A stretch of 45,916 nucleotides of DNA, from NCBI GenBank assembly GCA_944321735.1, contig CALUMK010000022.1:1-45916 (forward strand). Reading direction: 5' to 3'. The position numbers and the translations under genes were made by a program. Source of the DNA: an uncultured Bacteroidales bacterium. Its GTDB lineage: Bacteria > Bacteroidota > Bacteroidia > Bacteroidales > P3. Within the stretch, counting starts at the first letter, position 1. Every line of letters starts with the position of its first letter. Below the pieces are notes generated by a model. That model did not search any database and was not told the origin of the DNA. It worked only from the letters and a program-made list of their open reading frames with translations. Below, piece after piece: positions 34,001 through 41,893 of the stretch.

Positions 34001-35035
34001 GGCCACTCCGGCAGAGCTGCCGATTTGGTCGCCTTCTTCATAAGTGATGCCGTCTACGGGCAAGTTCTCACCGCTGAGCGTTTCTTCGGTAGAGAGAATC
34101 AAAAGCAGGTTCTCGGAACCTTCGAAAGCAAAACTGTAGCCGATGGACAGTTCCGTGTCGGTTGTCTCGATATCCCATTTGGAAACAGTTCCATCCGCTA
34201 CCTCGGCGCAGGGGGCCGGCAGGCTGAAGGTGTATCCCGAATTGGCTTCGGGATAGGTGGTTTCATTGAAACTGTTGTGCGTGATGGTGGAGGTGCTTGT
34301 TTCCGGGCCTTCCGCCGTGAGGAAAACATAGCTGTTGCGGTTGGCTACCAATCCGAAATCGTACGCATAGTTGGAGGCAGAAGACGGCTGCATGTCGAGG
34401 AAGCACAAGGACACGTTGCCGTTATTGGCAAAGGCGTATTGCCAGCTGGCTACCAGTTTGTCGGTCTTTTCGCTCGAATCGATGACAACCACGTTGTTGA
34501 ATTGGACAAAAAGCGTGTCATTGGCGCTTTCGTACTGCACGGAGCAATCCACGCCGGCCTGGATGTCGCAGACCGTGAAGTATTGGTTACCCCAGGACTC
34601 CGAGCTCAGGTACTGGAAGCGGAAATAGAGGTAGTCCGTCATGGTGGTGTAGAGCATGCTGTTCAAATCCACGGCAGGATAGATGTCTTCGCTGTTGCTG
34701 AAGAAGATGAATCCGTCGCCGGTAATGCCGAAATGGGTCATGATTCCCGTCCCGAACGGGAAGTCGAAGCCGATGGAAAGGCCTGTCTGGACTGCCGGTG
34801 TCTGGCCGTAGCTTGGCGTGGACAGACGGAGGGTGTCATCGGGCGATAACCAGAGGTTGTGGAGGTCTGAGCCTTCCTGGATACCGATAGTCTGGGCACT
34901 GCCGTTGAAAGCGTGGGGCGTGGCATCGGAAAACGCGCTCGCTTCATACGCATCCAACGGGGCTTGGGCATGTGCCATCATTCCCATGAATGCCGTTGTC
35001 ATGACGGCTGCGATGATGCATAATGCTTTTTTCAT
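31010..35035 (-). CDS. Giant secreted protein with FN3 modules and T9SS-like C-terminus
   Basis: The 1341-residue protein has a signal peptide (MKKALCIIAAVMTTAFMGMMAHAQ). The N-terminal 250 residues form a beta-sandwich-like region (IGFDFPFGTGIMTHFGITGDGFIFFSNS, VFLTAEGPETSTSTITHNSF). At least five FN3-like modules follow (ESMTANSLTLAIENDP, YNEASLSWSDPNRPFADFFIQTL, TETSINLSWQGEAMEFAVVYTN, TWQSVRLAVNSQT, NLTAELTWTPGANNQFAYVFY) and two jelly-roll-like stretches. The last 80 residues (VRAYQGQIIVENPSHLFIKALQLYTPEGKAMGYY... LLVKVFGENGNQATFKVLVW) resemble a divergent T9SS sorting domain. No enzyme motif was recognised. Confidence 0.82.
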   Translation of the reverse strand: MKKALCIIAAVMTTAFMGMMAHAQAPLDAYEASAFSDATPHAFNGSAQTIGIQEGSDLHNLWLSPDDTLRLSTPSYGQTPAVQTGLSIGFDFPFGTGIMTHFGITGDGFIFFSNSEDIYPAVDLNSMLYTTMTDYLYFRFQYLSSESWGNQYFTVCDIQAGVDCSVQYESANDTLFVQFNNVVVIDSSEKTDKLVASWQYAFANNGNVSLCFLDMQPSSASNYAYDFGLVANRNSYVFLTAEGPETSTSTITHNSFNETTYPEANSGYTFSLPAPCAEVADGTVSKWDIETTDTELSIGYSFAFEGSENLLLILSTEETLSGENLPVDGITYEEGDQIGSSAGVATGRIDSYGSALFSPSGFDGLESATTYYLHAFFYNAACSGGPLYNQDLYATQAVSTLLSAPGSISVESMTANSLTLAIENDPKAEGYLLAWSEETLPAYDFSLDGEAGYTDGQTVTINESTLHIVKANTTDQTVTVDGLEPGSVYYFYAWALRADGENVAYSGDYASLSAFTPAVLPATFSFENGQTGMQAPGWSTTTPDMPFTINSSGMWGEGPRFLSATLTGDFMSMDETQYVHSDAISPAMMPLEYDSAMAYFDIRIFSQNAFTGETMNYDRIPGDSLVFQYAIGEDEARIWRTIGKIDHETELDPDDYTTFTTASFPVAGDENVYVRAIAYHIFNLSDQVAPTFGINQLVVEPVLPCRKPTDLAVVEDDLTYNEASLSWSDPNRPFADFFIQTLAEGDSTWVSYPLVSEEGYTLSGLTANTTYTARIQAICGAGDSSLVSEIEFTTLQSIPFEEPLSTVETMPEGFLSQSGILADTGSSRLSDAMGYGWQATTDENNDPALGIYGTATSDNHWLILPTLSAGNQTGTAELSFGLKGFYLRDGWELYDSTAFGQTDSVLVLASPSDGFNRSHVIGSVPCSELTDSVQRFAFDFEVNEFNNLALLFKSDETLMTDNAIFLDSISVIWLDLACPAPTNLRSTGRTETSINLSWQGEAMEFAVVYTNRNAEESRYDTLYTEGNTCSLTDLEPASSYAIHVFGFCGADRTFPTEPSNTIYINTQTPCYAPTNLEVLDVTWQSVRLAVNSQTTNKEMNIWAQDTNRYPNVNYSIGYTRDTTTFTSLYEVLNIPYYARTRAICAPGDTSEWSNTVEFTTLPVPVCGTPSNLAAEVDYDNLTAELTWTPGANNQFAYVFYREASTSRFDTTMAQEPDHFTLRNLRANTSYVWRLMGYCDNMLYSEDVESTFSTTPSANESVLGFGRALKVRAYQGQIIVENPSHLFIKALQLYTPEGKAMGYYDVNSTENVFVRTAAKSQILLVKVFGENGNQATFKVLVW

Positions 35036-35153
35036 GATGGTTGGTTTTTGATTGTTTATTTCTTGATTTCCTGTCCATGCTTTTATCTTGCGTCGCTTCG
35101 TGTCGGCAAGGTTTGCGGCATTCAGGCAAGATGCCGCGGCATTTCAGGTTTCT

Positions 35154-35186
35154 GCAAAAATTGCCACCAGAAAAGACAGGGCAAAA
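35154..35186 (-). promoter_or_regulatory. Possible promoter of the 1341-residue T9SS gene
   Basis: On the minus strand TTTTG (35182-35186), 20 bases and AATTTTTG (35154-35161) partly match the consensus. It lies about 120 bases before the start codon. Confidence 0.35.
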
Positions 35187-35378
35187 TTTTTTAGCGTAAT
35201 ATATCGTAACGCCTTTGAAACATATTTTAACATGTCTGTTTATTGTGTTGGTATATAGTATGATTATTGGTTGTCCGCAATACGTTTTTCTTCGTGGTGG
35301 AAGAAGCCGCAGGGGGAGGGTGCAGAATGACTGCCGTCTTCACCGAAGGCGTAGCAGGCCGGGCCGCGGTAAAGTAGG

Positions 35379-35452
35379 GGGGCAAGGCTGCCGGCAGGAG
35401 GACGGGATGGAGTGAAGGACCCGTGAAACCGGACAGGCGGCAGCCAAGCCCC
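35379..35452. other. Structured GC-rich element in the 756-bp divergent spacer
   Basis: Two 17-base arms, 35379-35395 and 35436-35452, pair at 14 positions (GGGGC..GGCTGCCG with its inverse); a small CGGG/CCCG hairpin lies inside (35403-35406, 35420-35423). The spacer 35,036-35,791 holds no convincing gene: the frames on both strands lack family likeness. Besides this element it contains only promoter-like motifs at each end. Confidence 0.45.
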
Positions 35453-35680
35453 TGTTCGGCACTTCCATCCATGCGGGGGCCGGGGTTTTGATGGCTGGGC
35501 AGATTTTCTCTTTTCCCGGGAAAGGGTCTTGGTCCGGGTTGGGATACCGTAATGGGTTTTGAATTCAAATCGTTTTGTTTCATGTGTTTGGAATCTTTTG
35601 AAAACATTTGTTGCTGTACTTCGGCATATAGGAAACCAAATGTTTCCCGTGTCAATGAAGCCGGCATGGGAAATGCCCTC

Positions 35681-35688
35681 TATCTTTG
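35681..35688 (+). promoter_or_regulatory. -7 element (TATCTTTG) upstream of the first plus-strand T9SS gene
   Basis: TATCTTTG matches the consensus; no TTG at the -33 spacing. It would give a leader of about 100 bases before ATG 35792, including a small hairpin CCGCC/GGCGG (35734-35746). Confidence 0.45.
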
Positions 35689-35791
35689 CTTTGGAAGTCC
35701 TTGCGATGCCAATTCCTTTGCATAGGCATGCATCCGCCATGGGCGGCAGGATTGTCCGGTATTTTGTTGCTTATATCGAGAAATCAAGAAT

Positions 35792-37393
35792 ATGAAGGCT
35801 TTAACCAAAAAAAGGTTCGAATTGCTCCTTTGCGGAGTCCTTTCCTGTTTGCCTGTTTTCAGGGGACAGGCGTTTTCTGCGGACAGCATCGCATACCATC
35901 ATGTGCTGCTGGAAGATTTCGGCGGGACATGGTGTTCCAACTGCCCCCGGGTGGCCGATAGCATTGCCGTCCTCGCCGCCGATTTCGACCGCTTGGCCGT
36001 GGCAGGCTACCAGACGGCGGAAACCCGGCCCGATGTCTCTTTCCTGTATAATATGGATGTCTACTACCGGATGTGCTATTACGATACGATTCGGACGGTA
36101 CCTGCCTTGTTCGTGAACGGCCGGGAAGTAGGGAATATCCGGGCCTTGCGCGACAGCTTGGAGAAGGCGATGCAACAGAAAACCGTGTATGACCTGGAAA
36201 TGGAGCTGGCTCATTTTCCTCTGCGGGAACAGATGAGCGACAGTTTCCATATCCAGCTAAGGGTGAGCCGCCTGATGGCGGACAAGGATCGCGACCTGCG
36301 TCTTCATGTCGCTTTCCTGCAGGATCGCCTTCCTTTCCGCTGGTACGACCAAACGGAAGTCAACCATGCCACGGCATTCATGCTCCCGGACGGGAACGGG
36401 CTTCCTTTGGCTTTGGTGTCAGGGGATACGGTATGCACCTATTCGTTTTCCATCCCTTACCAGGAATCCCGGTTGCTTGTCAAGAATGCCTATGTGGTGG
36501 CATTTCTCCAGGATGCCACGATTCTGGCCTACGATACCGTGGCCGATGGCCGTGTGTTCCCCGTCCGTGACAATACGGTCTTGCAGGCTTTGCGGCTCGA
36601 TTTGGGAACGGGAGAGTATACGGCGGGCGGTTGCCAGGATCCTTCTTTCCATAATTGGTCGCCGGAAATCCTGACTGGGGAATCGGTACTTTATTACGAC
36701 AACACGATGGGGGATGTGGAATCGTACGCTTGGGAATTCGAGGGAGGAGTCCCTGCCACTTCCCAGGAGATGAATCCGCTTGTGCATTACCCTCAAGCTG
36801 GTGTTTTCCCTGTAAGTTTGCGCGTGGTTTCCGGTGGGGAGACCCGCGTTTTCCGGCAGGAGGAGGCGGTCCGGGTCTTGGATGTGTCGCCTCGTATCTC
36901 CATATCACCCAATCCGGTGCGTCCCGGCCGGGCAACAACGGTGACTTTGTTGTCGGAAGCCGATAGTTGCGAATGGCATTTCTTCGGCGGCGATCCTTTC
37001 ATTGCCTACGGCAAGGAAGTGCAGGTTGAATTTCCTTTGGAAGGGACGTATGATGCCCGTGTGAGTGTGTTTTATCGCAGCCCTTACACGGGAACCTTGT
37101 ATGAAAAGGATACCGTGGCAACGGCTGTCATCAAGGTAAGCCAGGATGCAGGTGTGGAGGATGAGTCGATACCTAAAGTACAATTGCGGAAGGATGGCCC
37201 ATGTTCGGACTGTTACAGGGTAGAATCTTCCGTACCCGTGGAACAGGTCTCGGTTTTTTCGATGGATGGACGTTGCATGCTTGATGGCCGTTCCGGCAAG
37301 ATTGATTTGTCTTCTTGTCCCTCGGGACTGTACATCGTGAGTGTGAAAGTCCAAGGGACTCCGCCTACTTCTTTCAAGCTGGTTTGCCAGTGA
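35792..37393 (+). CDS. Secreted thioredoxin-fold/Omp28-like protein with PKD domain and T9SS end
   Basis: The 533-residue protein has a signal peptide (KKRFELLLCGVLSCLPVFRGQAFS), then a thioredoxin-like domain with a CxxC pair (FGGTWCSNCPRVADSI, about residues 47-62) and a cis-Pro-like TVPALFVNGREVGN. A PKD-like domain (YAWEFEGGVPATSQEMNPLVHYPQAGVFPVSLRV) and a second beta-sandwich follow. The final 70 residues (VSVFSMDGRCMLDGRSGKIDLSSCPSGLYIVSVKV) resemble a T9SS sorting domain. It probably acts as a surface or periplasmic thiol-disulfide protein. It is the first of three same-direction secreted-protein genes. Confidence 0.8.
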   Translation: MKALTKKRFELLLCGVLSCLPVFRGQAFSADSIAYHHVLLEDFGGTWCSNCPRVADSIAVLAADFDRLAVAGYQTAETRPDVSFLYNMDVYYRMCYYDTIRTVPALFVNGREVGNIRALRDSLEKAMQQKTVYDLEMELAHFPLREQMSDSFHIQLRVSRLMADKDRDLRLHVAFLQDRLPFRWYDQTEVNHATAFMLPDGNGLPLALVSGDTVCTYSFSIPYQESRLLVKNAYVVAFLQDATILAYDTVADGRVFPVRDNTVLQALRLDLGTGEYTAGGCQDPSFHNWSPEILTGESVLYYDNTMGDVESYAWEFEGGVPATSQEMNPLVHYPQAGVFPVSLRVVSGGETRVFRQEEAVRVLDVSPRISISPNPVRPGRATTVTLLSEADSCEWHFFGGDPFIAYGKEVQVEFPLEGTYDARVSVFYRSPYTGTLYEKDTVATAVIKVSQDAGVEDESIPKVQLRKDGPCSDCYRVESSVPVEQVSVFSMDGRCMLDGRSGKIDLSSCPSGLYIVSVKVQGTPPTSFKLVCQ

Positions 37394-37540
37394 CTGACCG
37401 GAGATTTGCGTATAGTGCAGGTTTGGGGATGCCTTTCCTGCCAGGTGTCCTGTTTGTCCTTATAGGCGTTCGGGAATCCGTCTTCTGGGGGCGGGCCAGA
37501 ACGGCAGCTTAGGAAAGTGCGAGTTTGGGAAAATTTTAAA

Positions 37541-39466
37541 ATGAAATATATGAGAAAAATAGCTTTTGTATTGCCCTTCCTGGTCTTTCTGGCGGGAAGC
37601 GGGCAAGCGCAAGTCCTTTTTCATGAAGACTTCCAGACAATGGATCTGGATGTCATGTCCACCGGCAGCCTTGATGCTGAGTGGACTTTGTACAACGATG
37701 GGAACGAGCCGATTCAGAACCCGGATTTGACGTATCTGGACGAGGCTTGGAACATCTGGCGTGACGAGGATGGCTCGATGGTGGCAGTCAGCCTTTCCTT
37801 TTTCGAGGAAGCCGGGGCCGAAGCCGACCGTTGGATGGTCAGCCCGGCCGTGGATTTGTCTTCGGCGGTCCAACCCCGTCTTTCGTTCCGTGCCAGGGCC
37901 TTGGATGCCAACAACCGGGACGGGTTCGAAGTATTGTTGTCCACCACGGGGACGGACAAGGAAGATTTTACCGAAAGCCTGCAAGTGACCCGGCAGGCCC
38001 GTGCTTCCTGGGCCTGGTACACGATAGACCTTTCCGCTTATGCGGGACAGCGTGTCCATCTGGCTTTTGTCCAGAATTCCGTGGACAAGTACATTCTGTG
38101 CATGGATGATGTGAGCGTGTACGACCAGGCTTCTGACGGTGCCGTGGTGGCCGCGTTGCGGATGCCTGCCGTCCAAGTCCTGACTTCATCTTCGATGAAT
38201 GTCGCTTTGGAAGGGGAGATTCTCAACACGGGTTCCGAACCGATTGTTTCTTACGACTTGTGCTATGCCTTGGAAGGCGGTGACACTGTCCGGACAAACG
38301 TGCAGGACGTTTCCATCGCCGCTTCCGCGATGGCAGCCTTTTCGGTGGAGGCATCCGTAAGCGGGGACGGAAACCGGATTTTCAGGGTCTGGGTGGAAAA
38401 CATCAACGGTTCGGGGAATTCCTGCCCCTCCGCTTTTACCTATGTGTTCACGGCCGAACATGCCAGCTTGCCGCGCCAGCCTTTCTTCTTGGAACTTTTT
38501 TCTTCGGGCATGTGTCCGAATTGCGCTCCCCGGAATGAGTCCTTGCATCCATTCATGCTTGAACACCAGGCAAACATCGAGGATAATTCCAGCAATTTCG
38601 TCATGGTCAAATACCAGGTGGACGTTCCTACGGCGGGCGACCCGGTGGTGAACGATGATACCCGCGCCCGGGGCGATTTCTATGGCGTAAGATCGGCTCC
38701 CTCGTTTTTCCTGAACGGCCATTCCTATGGTCTGGTTGCCGATTCCATCCTGCACGCCCGCTGGGTCGACTCGATGGCCAAGTTCGAGCAAGAGGCGGTG
38801 AGCCTGCGTTTGAGGGGCTATCTGGAAGTGGAGGATTCCACTTTCCGGATTTCGACAGAAATCACGTCCTGCTTGCCGGATATCGATGAATATACCTTGC
38901 AGGTCGTTTTGCTGGAAGATTCCATCCATCATCTGACGCCCATGTACAACGGAGAACAGGATTTCTATTACTGCGCCCGCAAGATGCTGCCTGCCGTGTC
39001 AGGAACATTGATCGAGCCTGTTCCGTTGGGAACGACCGTGACGAAGGAGTTCGAGTATACCATTACCCCGGATGCCGGTCCTCGGATTTTCTCCAGTGTC
39101 GATAACATGGCTGCTGTGATTTTCCTGCAGAACAGGGTGACTCGTCAGGTCATCCAGGCAAAGTATCTGGAAAGAGGTGTCGTGGAATCTTCCAACGAGG
39201 AGAGCGTTTCTTTGCCGCCTCGCCTGCGTTTGATGCCCAATCCCGCTTCGGATCATGTACTGCTTGTGTTCGAAGCGCCGCAAGCGGATGTGGCGGATGT
39301 TCAGCTGATCGATATGGGCGGGAAAATCGTTTTTTCTCGACGGATTTCCTTGGTGGCAGGACAGAACCGGGAAGAATTCAACTTGCAAGGCTTGGATGCC
39401 GGTTTGTATTTTGTGAGGGTTTCCTCGAAAGCTGGTATCTTTGTGTCCAAAATGGTGAAGAAATAA
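37541..39466 (+). CDS. Omp28-related secreted protein with choice-of-anchor J domain and T9SS end
   Basis: ATG 37541 gives MKYMRKIAFVLPFLVFLAGSGQAQ, a clean signal peptide; the longer frame from 37517 does not. Of 641 residues, the first 180 form a jelly-roll (VLFHEDFQTMDLDVM, SFFEEAGAEADRWMVSPAVDLSSAVQPRLSFRARA), as in choice-of-anchor J domains. The middle has a thioredoxin-like Omp28 region with a CxxC pair (SSGMCPNCAPRNESLHPF) and RSAPSFFLNGHSYG. The end (LRLMPNPASDHVLLVFEAP to LYFVRVSSKAGIFVSKMVKK) is a T9SS sorting domain. It follows the previous gene by 147 bases. Confidence 0.87.
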   Translation: MKYMRKIAFVLPFLVFLAGSGQAQVLFHEDFQTMDLDVMSTGSLDAEWTLYNDGNEPIQNPDLTYLDEAWNIWRDEDGSMVAVSLSFFEEAGAEADRWMVSPAVDLSSAVQPRLSFRARALDANNRDGFEVLLSTTGTDKEDFTESLQVTRQARASWAWYTIDLSAYAGQRVHLAFVQNSVDKYILCMDDVSVYDQASDGAVVAALRMPAVQVLTSSSMNVALEGEILNTGSEPIVSYDLCYALEGGDTVRTNVQDVSIAASAMAAFSVEASVSGDGNRIFRVWVENINGSGNSCPSAFTYVFTAEHASLPRQPFFLELFSSGMCPNCAPRNESLHPFMLEHQANIEDNSSNFVMVKYQVDVPTAGDPVVNDDTRARGDFYGVRSAPSFFLNGHSYGLVADSILHARWVDSMAKFEQEAVSLRLRGYLEVEDSTFRISTEITSCLPDIDEYTLQVVLLEDSIHHLTPMYNGEQDFYYCARKMLPAVSGTLIEPVPLGTTVTKEFEYTITPDAGPRIFSSVDNMAAVIFLQNRVTRQVIQAKYLERGVVESSNEESVSLPPRLRLMPNPASDHVLLVFEAPQADVADVQLIDMGGKIVFSRRISLVAGQNREEFNLQGLDAGLYFVRVSSKAGIFVSKMVKK

Positions 39467-39486
39467 GACCGTCCTGACGACGGGGC

Positions 39487-39526
39487 GGAGGAGCATCCCT
39501 GCCGGGTGGCAGGCTTTGCTTCTTCC
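39487..39526 (+). terminator. Hairpin after the Omp28-related gene
   Basis: GGAGGAGCA (39487-39495) pairs imperfectly with TGCTTCTTCC (39517-39526), and CTGCC (39499-39503) with GGCAG (39508-39512). No T-tract follows, so it may be a processing or stability element rather than a strong terminator. Confidence 0.4.
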
Positions 39527-39598
39527 GGGGCGGGATTCCGTCCGTCCGGCAAGGAAGTCGCCTCGTCTTGATTATGAGAATCATTAAAGCCGGGTCCT

Positions 39599-39671
39599 AT
39601 GAATCAGGTCCGCGTTCCATGCCGGGAAGCTTTCTCTCGCCTGGCGGAAAAACCGCCTCGGCCTGGTTCAT
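39599..39671 (+). promoter_or_regulatory. Stem-loop upstream of the S8 protease gene
   Basis: ATGAATCAGG (39599-39608) pairs with CCTGGTTCAT (39662-39671) with one G-U pair; inside lies a perfect GGCGG-AAAAA-CCGCC hairpin (39643-39657). It ends 23 bases before ATG 39695 and would fold in the leader RNA. No known riboswitch was recognised. Confidence 0.4.
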
Positions 39672-39694
39672 GAATCCCCTAAAAAGAATATGTC

Positions 39695-41875
39695 ATGAGA
39701 AATATTTTGTCGGCAGCCGCCGGGTTTCTTGTTTGTGTTGCGTGGGCTGGAGGTCTGTATGCTCAAGATCCACAGGAGTATGAATCTGGTGCTTTTTATG
39801 TCCGGCTGAAACCTTCATCGGCACCCGCCTTGGCCAAAGGCGAGGCTTACGTGCGGGCGGATGCAATGTCTTTCTTGCAGGCGGCGATGCCTGCGTATGG
39901 TCTTCATTCCCGTTTTGCGTCGATGCGGACCGGGAATAATGAACGCCTTGGCCGTACATTCCGGATAGAGTTCGACAGTCTGGACCGGACAGAAGAATTG
40001 CTGGATTGGCTCGAATCCAGGCCGGAAGTGGAAATGGTGGAGCCTGTCCCTGCTTATTACATCCAAGCAGGCGTTTTGCCGGGCGGCAAGACGGATTCTG
40101 CCGGAGATGGAGCGTCCGGGACGGATCCGTTTTACGGGACGGTCAACGGAGTTGACCTGAGCTGGCATTTGGATTTGATCAATGCTCAGGAAGCATGGGG
40201 AAAAGCTACGGCTCAATCCAATGTGACCGTGGCCATCGTGGATAATGCTGTCTGGGGCGATCACCCGGATCTGGGAATAGCGGCCGGGAACCAGTATAAC
40301 GTGATGTCGGCCACGGCAGGCAATTCTGCGCCTCCTGTCAGTGTGGATCAGGATCAAGAGTGTGAAAGTCTGAATTCATGCAATGTGTACAATTGGTCGC
40401 ATGGCACGCATTGCGCCGGAGCGGTCGGAGCAGTGCGCGGGAACGGGGTCGGTATTGCTTCCATCGGGTCGGGTGTGAGCCTGATGGGTGTTTCCTGCCC
40501 CAGCACGGATGCTTCAGGCTTGTCGGTCAGGAACGGTTTCGCCGGAGTGACTTGGGCTGCCGAGCACGGGGCGGATGTCATCAGTCTTTCCTGGGGAGGA
40601 TATTCCGTGGCAGAGACGGAACGCGAAGTGATTCAGTCTTGCATCGATCAAGGTATTGTCATTGTAGCGGCTGCCGGGAACGACAACCGGGCTGATGTCC
40701 CCTTCTACCCGGCCGATCTCCCCGGGGTCATATCCGTGGCTTCGGTCAATTCCGATTTAGGGATATCTTCCTTCTCCAATAGCGGGGATTGGGTCGATGT
40801 GGCCGCACCGGGAGGTTTTGTGGTAGTGAACGGGAACGAGACTTCCAACTGTATCCTGAGCACGACTTTCTGCCGGTCCCAGTCGTACCGTATGAGTGGC
40901 ATCACCGTGGTGAACGGGGAGTTTTACGATGGCATGTACGGGACTTCGATGGCCACGCCGGTCGTGGCCGGCCTTTGCGGCTTGCTGCTTTCCGTCGATT
41001 CAACTTTGGATTCTTATTCTATGCGCGAGGTCCTGATGTCGTCGGCGCAGGCTCTGGATGCTTCGAGCGGGAAACATATCCGTCCGGGTTCAGGGGCCAT
41101 CGATGCTTCGGCGGCTGTGGATCTGCTTCAGGGAGGTTTCCTCGCCCCGCGCAATTTCACGGCTGTGCGTGATGGGATTGCCGTTTCTCTCAGCTGGCAG
41201 GCTCCGGCCCTCGATGCGCCTGCGGATGTCTACCAGTTGTTCCGTGACGATGTGCTGATTGCTGAAACTCAGGATAGCTCGTTTGTGGATACGGTCATGG
41301 ATGAAGGACTTTGCAATTATTCGGTCCGGGCTTTGTACGGTGGAAGGGAGGATACGACGAACAGGGCTGCGGTGGATGTGTATGTGCCTGATTTGTACGA
41401 GGTGGCCGTGAGTGTGTCCCCGGAAGGTTGCGGCACGGTCTCCGGGTCGGGTTATTACCCAGCGGGAGAGGAAATATTGCTGACGGCCACCGCGGTGCCA
41501 GGCTGCGAGTTTGTGCGTTGGGTGGAAGACAGGAATGTCCTCGGCCGGGATACGTCTTTGTCGTATCTGGTAGAGTACGATGCCGAGATCGAGGCGATTT
41601 TTTCAGGGACTCCTGAAACGCATGTGGAGAGCGATGGTTTTGCGGGCCAAGTCGCTGCATACCCCAACCCGTTCAGGAATACGATTCATCTTGAATCCGC
41701 TGTCACTTTGCAAGTCGTGGAGGTCTACTCCATGTCAGGGCAGAGATTGCGGGAACTTGCCTTGGACGGGGCTTTTTCAGTGGAAGTTGATCTTTCGGCT
41801 TTGCCGGCTGGCCTGTATGTGCTGAAAGTGGAGACCGGAGCGGGAACGGAAACGTTGCGCGTCAGCAAGTACTGA
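39695..41875 (+). CDS. Secreted subtilisin-like S8 serine protease with T9SS sorting domain
   Basis: The 726-residue protein has a signal peptide (NILSAAAGFLVCVAWAGGLYAQ) and a pro-domain at about residues 30-125 that ends in EVEMVEPVPAYYIQAG. The catalytic domain has Asp183 (VAIVDNAVWGDHPDL), His236 (NWSHGTHCAG), oxyanion-hole Asn329 (AAAGNDN) and Ser418 (YGTSMATPVVAG). After it come an FN3-like module (VSLSWQAPALDAPADVYQLFRDD), a divergent InlB-type repeat (VSPEGCGTVSGSGYYPAGEEILLTATAVPGCEFVRWVED) and a T9SS type A end (AAYPNPFRNTIHLESA). It is expected to cleave proteins at the cell surface and is third in the plus-strand secretion cassette. Confidence 0.93.
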   Translation: MRNILSAAAGFLVCVAWAGGLYAQDPQEYESGAFYVRLKPSSAPALAKGEAYVRADAMSFLQAAMPAYGLHSRFASMRTGNNERLGRTFRIEFDSLDRTEELLDWLESRPEVEMVEPVPAYYIQAGVLPGGKTDSAGDGASGTDPFYGTVNGVDLSWHLDLINAQEAWGKATAQSNVTVAIVDNAVWGDHPDLGIAAGNQYNVMSATAGNSAPPVSVDQDQECESLNSCNVYNWSHGTHCAGAVGAVRGNGVGIASIGSGVSLMGVSCPSTDASGLSVRNGFAGVTWAAEHGADVISLSWGGYSVAETEREVIQSCIDQGIVIVAAAGNDNRADVPFYPADLPGVISVASVNSDLGISSFSNSGDWVDVAAPGGFVVVNGNETSNCILSTTFCRSQSYRMSGITVVNGEFYDGMYGTSMATPVVAGLCGLLLSVDSTLDSYSMREVLMSSAQALDASSGKHIRPGSGAIDASAAVDLLQGGFLAPRNFTAVRDGIAVSLSWQAPALDAPADVYQLFRDDVLIAETQDSSFVDTVMDEGLCNYSVRALYGGREDTTNRAAVDVYVPDLYEVAVSVSPEGCGTVSGSGYYPAGEEILLTATAVPGCEFVRWVEDRNVLGRDTSLSYLVEYDAEIEAIFSGTPETHVESDGFAGQVAAYPNPFRNTIHLESAVTLQVVEVYSMSGQRLRELALDGAFSVEVDLSALPAGLYVLKVETGAGTETLRVSKY

Positions 41876-41893
41876 GCGGGAATCGGTTTTCTG

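Noticed and set aside
33608-34849. 413-residue plus-strand open frame
   Set aside because: Antisense shadow of the 1341-residue secreted protein.
35215-35740. Short frames in the 35-kb spacer
   Set aside because: None shows family likeness, a promoter-linked start or stable codon use; I treat the spacer as non-coding.
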